The notes beneath the pieces were generated by a model. It worked only from the letters and a program-made list of their open reading frames with translations. It did not search any database and had not been told where the DNA came from. Positions 1 through 5,497 of a stretch of DNA of 5,497 nucleotides are shown here, piece after piece. Origin of the DNA: Candidatus Cloacimonadota bacterium (GTDB taxonomy: Bacteria > Cloacimonadota > Cloacimonadia > Cloacimonadales > WRIO01); NCBI GenBank assembly GCA_023230175.1, contig JALNXV010000251.1, positions 1-5,497 on the forward strand. The letters run 5' to 3'. Position 1 is the stretch's first letter; every line of letters starts with the position of its first letter. Made by a program: the position numbers and the translations under genes.

Positions 1-131
1 TATACACATAACAGTTTCTCTCATTCTAACTCGTTGTTAATCAATCAATTCTGTTACTGCACGCGATTTGTTGTCTAAAATCTATATCTTGTTGAAAAAT
101 ATGCAGTTATAAAAAAGTGTAAAAAAACATA

Positions 132-155
132 AAATCACGTGCAGTGATTTGTTTA
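132..155 (+). terminator. Weak possible terminator hairpin
   Basis: AAATCAC (132-138) pairs perfectly with GTGATTT (144-150) around a 5-nt loop. It is followed on the plus strand by a T-rich run and preceded by A-runs, so it could end transcription in either direction. The stem is short and mostly A-T. It lies about 55 bases after the only edge-open plus-strand frame, which would suit a gene ending near 78. That gene is not itself established. Confidence 0.25.
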
Positions 156-386
156 TTTTTATTAAATATCAAAGAACTTAATCAGTTATTAAATATATAG
201 TTATAAAATCTTCGATATTTAATTTTCAACACTTATATATCTTTATTAAGAGCAATAACTCAAAGATAGTTAATACATATAATTATGTCAAGTATTATTT
301 TTTAGATTTTAAAAATTTTATAATTAACTATATCAAATATTGTACTACAAGCTTCCGAAAGTTATGAAAAATAACTAAAATCATAG

Positions 387-406
387 CCACATTTTTCAAA
401 ATGTGG
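387..406. repeat. Perfect 9-bp inverted repeat (hairpin)
   Basis: CCACATTTT (387-395) and AAAATGTGG (398-406) are exact reverse complements separated by two bases. A second small stem, CCACT/AGTGG (435-439/442-446), follows about 30 bases later, with T-runs on either side. A 6-bp stem (AGTTAT/ATAACT, 360-376) precedes it. The trio could be the terminator or RNA-processing end of an unseen transcript, or simply chance structure in AT-rich DNA. Confidence 0.4.
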
Positions 407-542
407 AAAACAGCGATAACCTTTTCTTTTTTTGCCACTTTAGTGGTTATTGTTTTTCTAATCCAATAAACTGGTTAAAATATTGGTGGAGATAATTTTA
501 TCTTCATAGGTTAAAGAGGCAGAATAATATTCATAAACGTTA

Positions 543-565
543 ACAAAATTTCGAAGAAATTTTGT
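543..565. repeat. Perfect 10-bp inverted repeat abutting the MITE-like element
   Basis: ACAAAATTTC (543-552) and GAAATTTTGT (556-565) are exact reverse complements around a 3-base centre (GAA). The right arm runs into the first arm of the dispersed-repeat pair starting at 564, so it may be the terminal structure of that element or the site it inserted into. Confidence 0.5.
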
Positions 566-653
566 CTTCCTGAGCGTAAGCGAAGGATCTCCTTGATTTT
601 TATAAAATATTATAAATCAATAAGATGAGATTCTTCACTACGTTCAGAATGAC
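564..653. repeat. MITE-like inverted repeat of the 'HSERSEES' dispersed-repeat type
   Basis: The left arm (564-591) begins GTCTTCCTGAGCG and ends GGATCTC. The right arm (627-653) is its degenerate reverse complement, ending CAGAATGAC. Between them lies a second, AT-only near-palindrome (593-619: TTGATTT...AAATCAA). The whole block can fold into one long hairpin. This consensus, resembling GTCATTCTGAGCG-AGCGAAGAATCTC, is a dispersed repeat known from many unrelated bacteria. It is often mis-annotated as a small protein containing HSERSEES, and its minus-strand reading here gives exactly that peptide (CHSERSEESH). I see no transposase, so it would be non-autonomous. Base composition is richer in G+C than the flanks. 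Confidence 0.65.
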
Positions 654-663
654 AGACTGGATG

Positions 664-691
664 AGCCGTCTCGGTACCAGTTTCAACGGCT
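664..691. repeat. Short inverted repeat in the G+C-richer block
   Basis: AGCCGT (664-669) and ACGGCT (686-691) are exact reverse complements around a 16-base loop that contains GGTACC. It sits between the MITE-like element and the palindrome cluster, in a block of visibly higher G+C than the surroundings. The block 564-860 may therefore be one composite dispersed repeat. No function can be assigned. Confidence 0.35.
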
Positions 692-740
692 AATCCGGTG
701 TTTTGAGATAGCCTTTTCCGACTTGTAAGAAAAACATTAA

Positions 741-860
741 GTGAGATGCTCGCATAACAAGCCAAAATGCAAGCAAGATGCTCGCATAACATCACAGTTC
801 ATAAATGCAAGCAAGATGCTCGCATAACAAGCCAAAATGCTAGCAAGGATGCTCGCACAA
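741..860. repeat. Cluster of four GATGCTCGCAT repeats within 21-bp imperfect palindromes
   Basis: The core GATGCTCGCAYAACA occurs four times, starting at 745, 777, 815 and 848 (spacings 32, 38 and 33). Copies 2 and 3 (767-787, 805-825) are identical 21-bp imperfect palindromes: ATGC-A-AGCA, a 3-base centre, then TGCT-C-GCAT. Copy 4 (from 837) is a variant with a one-base insertion and ATGCT-AGCA on the left. Copy 1 has only the right half. The linker AACAAGCCAAAATGC follows copies 1 and 3. The spacing and self-complementary units do not fit a CRISPR array, since the intervals are not unique spacers of constant length. It looks like a dispersed intergenic palindromic repeat family. Confidence 0.65.
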
Positions 861-917
861 CATTAATTTTGAGAAGCCTATTTTTTTATTAAGAGAGCTT
901 GTTTGTTAATAATGTAA

Positions 918-943
918 AAAAGCCTCTTTAAAAAGAGGCTTTT
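918..943 (-). terminator. Rho-independent terminator of the cas operon
   Basis: AAAAGCCTCTTT (918-929) and AAAGAGGCTTTT (932-943) are perfect reverse complements; allowing a loop, the stem core is GCCTCTT/AAGAGGC. Read on the minus strand the stem is followed by six T residues, the usual U-tract. It lies 24 bases past the stop of the last operon gene, which is where a terminator is expected. On the plus strand only four T follow, so it could be weakly bidirectional. Confidence 0.85.
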
Positions 944-967
944 AACTAATTATTTTAATATAAGATA

Positions 968-3184
968 TTATAAATTATTATTTTTAATTTCTTCAAATAG
1001 TTTTAAATAATCTTTGACTTTTGAGTTAAGATCTTTTTGCTTGTAATCACTTCGTTTTTTAAGTTGTGATTCAAATCTTTCTATCTCTTCTTTTGAGTAT
1101 TTTTGTGACTTCATTTTATTTAATTCTTTAGTCAGATTTTTCACATTTAAATCAGTCAAAGATTTTGAATCATTCTTAGTTTTAGAATTATTAGAGTTAA
1201 AAATATTTTTTAGTTGTTTAGGAGCAAGTTGTTCCATTATAGTTGTATTTTGAGAGTCTTTATTATTTCTTCGATGATAATTTTGTTGATTATTTCCATA
1301 ATTACTTCTTTGATAATTATCTGGTTTTTTATCTGTTTTTTTTATTTCTTTTAAGTATGGAAAGTATTGCAATTCAACTTTACTTAAAATATCAGGTAAG
1401 ACTTGTTCAATAATATGATCTGTCCCCTTACCCTTAATTAATTTATTCCCTACAAACCATTCATAATTCATAGTAATTTTCTTATTATTATCATCAATAC
1501 AATATGGATAAACTATATTATTTGCACAGTTTTTATAGTTAGATAATTTAGTAAAAGCTAATTTAGTAGTTTCAGAACAACCGAGATTTATATTTTTAAA
1601 ATCTCTATTATCTTCTTCTAATATATATGAAAATTCATTATCCTTTATAGATACTTTTCTGATTATCGTATTTTGAATAGAAATTTTCACAGAACCTAAT
1701 CCCACAGGCTTACCCATACCGATTTTATGAGCTAAGTCTTCGTTTTTACCTAAGGTCAAGACCCATCTTAATTTATCAAGTTCATCAGATGTAATATTGT
1801 TAAAATAAATCTTAAAGGTAAACTCAGCACCTTTATCAAGAGGCCTAGCAACTACCTGACGATCTGAATCAGCTGTTTGAGAAAAGTTTCCGATTGCAGA
1901 ATGATGCCAATAAAATTTTCTACCTTTAATCTCAGGAGTATAAGCACCTTTATTACTATCATCAATATAGTCATAATTCCATAATTTTTCTGCATTTTTC
2001 GGTCTTTTTAGATACATTTCCATTGAAGAAATTTTTGGACTCGATAACTCAGGTAAGGCAAGCGGGTTTAAAAATTTTGGGGCATTTAATATCTTTGCAT
2101 CTGAAAAGCTAATCCTTGATGCTACAGCATTATTTTCCTTTTCATTTGATATAAAACCAAACAAGGCACATGCTTGACAAAGGTTAATTGATGAACGACA
2201 AGCTGAATATGTCTTTATAATGTTATTTAATTTATTATGGTAAACCTCTCGTCCTATTGCAGCAGGAGATAAATATAATTTATCACCTACTTGTTTATAA
2301 TATATAGGCATACCATCTAAATCATCAATTTTTGCGAACTTGGCATTTTCAATATTTGAGATATATCCATAATGTCCTTTTTTTTGTTTTTTATGTAGAT
2401 TTACTGTATCATCCTGATATAATATATAATTTGCAAGCAGGTTTTCAAGAGCTTGTGTATTAACAGAGACTTCATCGTTTGTTTTAACAAAGATTGACTC
2501 ATGATGCTTTTTATTACCAAACGATTCTCCCTGATGATAAATACCTTTTAAAGAATTTCTAAATGGTTCTTTTGATATTTTATTGACAAATTCAAAAGCA
2601 GAAAAATTTCTTTTCGTTTTGTAAGTGCCACCTACAGTAAAATAAATCTTATCCCCATTTTTAAAATCTTCTAAATCATTGGAGAAGTCACTGTGGTCTT
2701 GAGTGTTACCTGATCTAAATGATACACCATAGCGCTTACATTTATAAATAATCCATTTATGATCTATTTTCCTTATTATGCCTGGAGTGCCCGGAGAAGT
2801 AACTCTCTTGTAAAGAATATGTTCATCAGAAACAGTTGACATACAAGAGTTTGTCAATGTTTCAAAAGCTGATCGGATACAACCTCTGATTGAACTTCCG
2901 GGGATAACAGGTTCATTAGTAACTTCATTATCTTTAGTATTATCTTTATATGAAAAGAAATCATAGCTTTTAGTTTTAGGGTCTTCAAAGAAATTATCAT
3001 TTAATGTATTAGGAATGAATATTGGACTTAGAGATTCCAGTTTACATTCAATATAACCGGTTGATAATTCTTGTTTTTTAATATCTTTATGATTTATACC
3101 ACGTGTGCATTGATCTTCCAAAGGGATAAAAGTATAGGGATTTAAAAATCTTTTACAGTCTTTATCTATGATATAGTTAGCCAT
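968..3184 (-). CDS. TIGR03986-family type III CRISPR RAMP protein (Cas7-like, large insertion)
   Basis: This 738-residue protein is a RAMP-superfamily subunit, expected to bind crRNA or target RNA within a cytoplasmic type III effector. The N-terminal FLNPYTFIPL (13-22), the strand with SPIFIP (53-58) and IPGSSIRGCIRSAFETL (94-110) are hallmarks of TIGR03986. A long insertion (about 115-325) leads to a three-Cys segment (C329, C336, C339) next to ALFGF (340-344). GRKFYWHH (421-428) follows, then the second RAMP half with ARPLDKGAEFTF (446-457) and the glycine loop IGMGKPVGLGSVK (488-500). I see no Asp placed like the Csm3 catalytic residue before IPGSS, so it may not cut RNA. The tail is unusual: an Asn/Gln-rich linker (about 620-670), then a charged, probably helical end (675-738). 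It is the last gene of the operon, overlaps csx19 by 8 bp, and has AGGAGG six bases before ATG, which fixes the start. It may correspond to the insertion-bearing Cas7 of III-Dv (inference). Confidence 0.85.
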   Translation of the reverse strand: MANYIIDKDCKRFLNPYTFIPLEDQCTRGINHKDIKKQELSTGYIECKLESLSPIFIPNTLNDNFFEDPKTKSYDFFSYKDNTKDNEVTNEPVIPGSSIRGCIRSAFETLTNSCMSTVSDEHILYKRVTSPGTPGIIRKIDHKWIIYKCKRYGVSFRSGNTQDHSDFSNDLEDFKNGDKIYFTVGGTYKTKRNFSAFEFVNKISKEPFRNSLKGIYHQGESFGNKKHHESIFVKTNDEVSVNTQALENLLANYILYQDDTVNLHKKQKKGHYGYISNIENAKFAKIDDLDGMPIYYKQVGDKLYLSPAAIGREVYHNKLNNIIKTYSACRSSINLCQACALFGFISNEKENNAVASRISFSDAKILNAPKFLNPLALPELSSPKISSMEMYLKRPKNAEKLWNYDYIDDSNKGAYTPEIKGRKFYWHHSAIGNFSQTADSDRQVVARPLDKGAEFTFKIYFNNITSDELDKLRWVLTLGKNEDLAHKIGMGKPVGLGSVKISIQNTIIRKVSIKDNEFSYILEEDNRDFKNINLGCSETTKLAFTKLSNYKNCANNIVYPYCIDDNNKKITMNYEWFVGNKLIKGKGTDHIIEQVLPDILSKVELQYFPYLKEIKKTDKKPDNYQRSNYGNNQQNYHRRNNKDSQNTTIMEQLAPKQLKNIFNSNNSKTKNDSKSLTDLNVKNLTKELNKMKSQKYSKEEIERFESQLKKRSDYKQKDLNSKVKDYLKLFEEIKNNNL

Positions 3185-3683
3185 TTTTTACCTCCTGATT
3201 GTTGTGATCTACTATCTTTACAAGTCGAGCGTCTTTAAACATAATCAAGCCATTTTCATCAAATTGATATAGGTTTTTAACAATAAGCTTAAAAGGTAGT
3301 TTATTTTTGTTATTTTCTTTTGATTTATTGTCTATACTGAAAGGAAATTTTATTTCACAACCTCTTCCAACCTCAATAAGCTTATCGTCTTTTATTTTAT
3401 TTCCCCAAAGGATCATTTCTTCTACATATTCATTATACTGATTATCGCTATCAGTAAATATTCTGTGTAATGTTTTGTTTTGATAATTCCAGATTTTTAT
3501 CTCTGAGTGTTCAGAAAATATTCTACATTCTTTAATCATATTCAATGGGGTCATCTTTCTTTCATTATTTAGTAAGTTTAATTTATCAAGGATTATTTCA
3601 TTATGTTTATATATTAACACCCAGGCATCTTCAGCTATTTTACCCAAGTATTGCTCTATTATATCATTCAGGTTTTGCATCAT
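3177..3683 (-). CDS. csx19: Csx19-like (TIGR03984 family) type III-D CRISPR protein
   Basis: A small soluble protein of 168 residues that I match by motif memory to Csx19/TIGR03984, an accessory subunit characteristic of type III-D operons. The supporting pattern is ECRIF (52-56) with E61 and W65, then ILWG (91-94), E104 followed by GRG (106-108), a Pro after a short strand (P114), and a C-terminal strand pair with Y139, D142, G145 and DARLVKI (151-157). A Lys/Asn-rich loop (about 118-129) divides the last two parts. There is no membrane segment or known nuclease motif. It overlaps the double-Cas7 gene by 20 bp and the next gene by 8 bp. The reading begins ATGATG: GGAGG is only two bases before the first ATG but five before the second (3680), so the real start is probably Met2. 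In III-Dv complexes Csx19 is a structural component; its exact role here is inferred. Confidence 0.7.
   Translation of the reverse strand: MMQNLNDIIEQYLGKIAEDAWVLIYKHNEIILDKLNLLNNERKMTPLNMIKECRIFSEHSEIKIWNYQNKTLHRIFTDSDNQYNEYVEEMILWGNKIKDDKLIEVGRGCEIKFPFSIDNKSKENNKNKLPFKLIVKNLYQFDENGLIMFKDARLVKIVDHNNQEVKNG
3191..3196 (-). promoter_or_regulatory. Consensus Shine-Dalgarno for the TIGR03986 gene
   Basis: On the minus strand AGGAGG lies six bases before the ATG at 3184. It sits inside the last codons of the upstream csx19-like gene (residues Gln-Glu-Val), so translation of the two is probably coupled. It fixes the start. Confidence 0.85.
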
Positions 3684-5010
3684 TACCTCCAGTTGTATTA
3701 AGTGCTGTCGCTAAAGCATTCAAATATTTTGATTTATCACTTTCAGACAATAAATTCAACTTATCTTGTGTTGAAATATTTACTTCAGATCCTGTTAGTC
3801 TTCCTCTGCCTACATTTGTACCACCACCAACAGATTGAAAACCATTTTGAAGTTCCATAATGGCAAGAATCAACATACCTATCTCATAATCTTGAGGGTC
3901 ATTGATTTCACAATTTAAGGTTACCTTCGCAGCATAAATTGGTTTTTCATCAAACAAAGCCGATTCTACAACGCCACCGGTAAATCTATCAATTTTATTA
4001 CGAACATACTTTTTTGCCTTAGGATTTCTAATCTTACTTTCTTCAATTATTACTTTTGAACGTATAGCCTTTTTATTTTTCTGTTTATTTCCCGCAAAAC
4101 CAAAAAAGTTATATATGAGCTCATTCATCTCTGAATACTTGTCTAATTCTCGTCCAATATTTAACAAAGAATGCCTTAATGCTCCATTCCACGAGGTTCC
4201 CGGTATAAGATAAATATTATCATTGCCTAATTTATAGCTAATAGATACAGAGTCAACATCCTTAGGATCTGTATTATAAGTTCGAATAATCAAACTATTA
4301 GGAATATCAAAATCAGCAGTGATTTTTGTGTTATATACATTATTGAATAATTCTGAATTATTTTCGTCCTGATTTAAATTTGAATCAAAACTGCTTTTCT
4401 GCCAATCAAAGTTAATCCATTTATCTTTTTCGTTTACAATATCTATTTTTAAAAATTCTTGATTAATAAGTTTTATTTTACCAAAGCCACGTCTTGTTTT
4501 AGCTCCTAATCTGATATTTTCTCGACAAAGAGTAGAAATAACTTTTAAAATAATAGCTTCTATATCTTCTTTATTCTTGGGTGATTTTTCCCTTACATTA
4601 ACTTCCATTCTAAATAAAAAGGTAGTTTCGGGGTTAATAACTTCATAATCATATTTAGATTTTTCTTTGACTGTTTTATTCCAATCATCAAGTGCAACTC
4701 CGTCTCTTACGCAAAGGTTAGGAACATTTATTAACTCAGCATCGTAAAAGATAAACATACTTTGTTCAGATTGATCATTATCAGAACCAAATATTAGATT
4801 TATTAAATTATCATTCTTAAAATGTCTATTAAGATAATCTCTTATATTTCCAGCTATTGTAGTTGCGGGAATAAACAGCTTGCCATCTTTGTCTCTTATA
4901 CACTGAAGATCAGCTATTTCATCATTTCCACTTGCGATAATCAAAGGAGATGTAATCTCTAATTCTCCTTTAACATAATATTTGTATGATATGTGATTTT
5001 TATGTTTCAT
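3664..5010 (-). CDS. Double Cas7 (tandem Csm3-like RAMP fusion), type III effector backbone
   Basis: This 448-residue protein is two Cas7/Csm3 domains in one chain; single Csm3 proteins are usually about half this length. Domain 1 (about 10-190) has GELEITSPLIIASG (15-28), D34 two residues before Cys37-Ile-Arg-Asp, FIPATTIAGNIR (46-57), IFGS (73-76), RDGVALD (102-108) and the glycine loop LGAKTRRGFGK (168-178). Domain 2 (about 228-412) repeats this order: D253 in DSVSI, LIPGTSWNGALR (268-279), FFGF (302-305), DRFTGGVVESALF (341-353) and GGGTNVGRGRL (395-405). D34 and D253 align with the Csm3 Asp that cuts target RNA, so both domains may be active. The linker (about 190-228) is acidic and Asn-rich. 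The start is supported by AGGAAGG four bases before ATG, and the gene shares ATGA with the upstream stop. It is expected to coat the crRNA as two adjacent backbone units. It resembles Cas7-2x of III-Dv; orthology is inferred. Confidence 0.85.
   Translation of the reverse strand: MKHKNHISYKYYVKGELEITSPLIIASGNDEIADLQCIRDKDGKLFIPATTIAGNIRDYLNRHFKNDNLINLIFGSDNDQSEQSMFIFYDAELINVPNLCVRDGVALDDWNKTVKEKSKYDYEVINPETTFLFRMEVNVREKSPKNKEDIEAIILKVISTLCRENIRLGAKTRRGFGKIKLINQEFLKIDIVNEKDKWINFDWQKSSFDSNLNQDENNSELFNNVYNTKITADFDIPNSLIIRTYNTDPKDVDSVSISYKLGNDNIYLIPGTSWNGALRHSLLNIGRELDKYSEMNELIYNFFGFAGNKQKNKKAIRSKVIIEESKIRNPKAKKYVRNKIDRFTGGVVESALFDEKPIYAAKVTLNCEINDPQDYEIGMLILAIMELQNGFQSVGGGTNVGRGRLTGSEVNISTQDKLNLLSESDKSKYLNALATALNTTGGNDAKPE
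3686..3690 (-). promoter_or_regulatory. Shine-Dalgarno that favours the second ATG of csx19
   Basis: GGAGG on the minus strand lies two bases before the ATG at 3683 and five before the ATG at 3680. The second spacing is normal and the first too tight, so initiation at 3680 is preferred. The site is inside the 3' end of the double-Cas7 gene. Confidence 0.75.
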
Positions 5011-5497
5011 GATGCCTTCCTTCTATTAAGATTTTTTTGATGATTTATTAGAGTAGTTATATAGAGTTGGTAATACTCGAAAAGCTTATTATCAATATCA
5101 ATTAAGCCAAAGTTATCAATGATTTTTTTATTAATATTATGTTGCATTACAGACTCTTTAAATGAATCATTGTCAACAATAAAGGCTTTACCAATGTTTT
5201 TAAGAAATAGCTTTTTATGAATTTTTCTTAAATTTGAATCTTGAGTATTAGAATTAAGTTTTTTAAGTTTACTGTTAAAATCATCAAAAGATTTAGAATC
5301 TTTAAGCATTGCCAAGTATTTACTCATAAAAGTATTTAAAGGAAGATTATCTTTGCATTCAGCAAAAGCTCTCTTTTTGAGTTCTCTTTCTATGATATTA
5401 TTTTGTTGATATTTAATTAAATTGAGTATTTGCATATTAGTCATATTAGATAACCTGTCCAGTTTAATTTCTGATTTAACAGGTTTATCGATTTTGA
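5007..5497 (-). CDS. C-terminal part of a helical type III Cas subunit (5'-truncated by window edge)
   Basis: I do not recognise this protein with certainty. About 162 residues are visible. A Met at 5444 would give a 145-residue protein, but the frame stays open for 17 more codons to the edge (reading KIDKPVKSEIKLDRLSN into that Met). No GGAGG-type site precedes the Met, unlike every other gene here, so I treat it as an internal residue. The visible part looks all-helical and is very rich in Lys, Asn and Leu, with clusters such as RELKKRAFAEC and KLFEYYQLYITTLINHQK near the end. It has no Gly-rich RAMP loop, membrane segment or catalytic motif. Its position just before the double Cas7 and its helical nature suit a Cas11/Csm2-like part, either the end of a fused subunit (as in Cas7-5-11) or the C-terminal helical domain of Cas10. 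This is a low-confidence inference. It ends with an ATGA overlap with the next gene. Confidence 0.6.
   Translation of the reverse strand, partial: KIDKPVKSEIKLDRLSNMTNMQILNLIKYQQNNIIERELKKRAFAECKDNLPLNTFMSKYLAMLKDSKSFDDFNSKLKKLNSNTQDSNLRKIHKKLFLKNIGKAFIVDNDSFKESVMQHNINKKIIDNFGLIDIDNKLFEYYQLYITTLINHQKNLNRRKAS
5015..5021 (-). promoter_or_regulatory. Shine-Dalgarno for the double-Cas7 gene
   Basis: AGGAAGG on the minus strand, part of a longer GAAGGAAGG run (5015-5023), lies four bases before the ATG at 5010. It is contained in the last codons (Arg-Arg-Lys) of the upstream gene, whose TGA overlaps the ATG as ATGA, a typical translational-coupling junction. Confidence 0.75.

Larger units (their letters stand above)
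1..560. other. AT-rich intergenic region with small hairpins, no supported gene
   Basis: I find no coding region I can defend here. Stops are frequent in the frames I checked, and the base composition is strongly A+T. On the plus strand, frame 1 is open from the window edge to a TAA at 76-78 (25 codons). It could be the tail of a gene to the left, but the peptide has no recognisable character. Several short inverted repeats are present: 132-138/144-150, 360-365/371-376, 387-395/398-406, 435-439/442-446, 490-495/498-503 and 543-552/556-565. No CRISPR repeats, tRNA or rRNA signatures were seen, and no convincing promoter. Confidence 0.6.

Noticed and set aside
1..78. C-terminal end of a plus-strand gene entering from the left
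   Set aside because: Only 25 codons are open and the peptide has no recognisable character. The hairpin at 132-150 would fit, but this is too little to call a gene.
89..113. Promoter-like TTGTTG and TATAAA pair
   Set aside because: The spacing is about 13 bases, too short for a standard sigma-70 promoter, and such matches are frequent in AT-rich DNA.
610..795. A 61-codon minus-strand frame containing CHSERSEESH
   Set aside because: It is read through the dispersed inverted repeat and the palindrome cluster. The HSERSEES peptide is a known translation artefact of that repeat, and I see no ribosome site supporting the start.
741..860. Possible CRISPR array
   Set aside because: The repeated units are palindromic and about 21 bp, the intervals differ (32, 38, 33), and the linker AACAAGCCAAAATGC itself recurs, so there are no unique spacers.
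3545..3838. A 97-codon plus-strand open frame
   Set aside because: It lies antisense to two well-supported, motif-bearing cas genes and has no recognisable domain of its own.
5007..5444. A complete free-standing 145-residue Cas11 protein
   Set aside because: The frame is open upstream to the window edge and the Met at 5444 lacks the strong Shine-Dalgarno seen at the other starts; a truncated larger gene fits better.

Overview
The window holds the downstream end of a type III CRISPR-Cas effector operon, most likely a subtype III-D variant. It is read right to left (minus strand) and followed by a repeat-rich intergenic stretch. The DNA is AT-rich, the proteins are rich in Lys, Asn and Ile, and each complete gene has a strong purine Shine-Dalgarno site, so the host is a low-GC bacterium. 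The dispersed 'HSERSEES'-type repeat and the ATGC/GCAT palindromes to the left recall low-GC host-associated genomes, possibly a spirochaete such as Treponema. That assignment rests on memory of repeat style and is tentative.

Layout. 1-560: AT-rich sequence with no supported gene, carrying several small hairpins. 564-653: a MITE-like pair of inverted arms whose translation gives the familiar HSERSEES peptide. 741-860: a cluster of imperfect 21-bp palindromes. 918-943: a Rho-independent terminator closing the minus-strand operon. 968-3184: a 738-residue RAMP protein of the TIGR03986 family. 3177-3683: a small Csx19 (TIGR03984)-like protein. 3664-5010: a 448-residue protein made of two fused Cas7/Csm3-like domains, each with its own candidate catalytic Asp. 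5007 to the right edge: the C-terminal part of a helical protein whose frame stays open off the window, so it is probably the tail of a larger Cas subunit and not a free 145-residue protein.

The four genes overlap by 4, 20 and 8 bp, and each Shine-Dalgarno lies inside the end of the preceding gene. They should therefore be made together as subunits of one crRNA-guided complex. The double Cas7 would form part of the crRNA backbone and cut target RNA at two sites. The TIGR03986 protein would be a further Cas7-type subunit with large insertions, and Csx19 an accessory subunit. A double Cas7, an insertion-bearing Cas7 and Csx19 together recall the III-Dv complex studied in Synechocystis, which is seen as a step towards the single-chain III-E effector. 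Cas10, Cas5/Csx10, Cas6, the adaptation genes, ancillary nucleases and any CRISPR array are not visible, so the subtype stays an inference.
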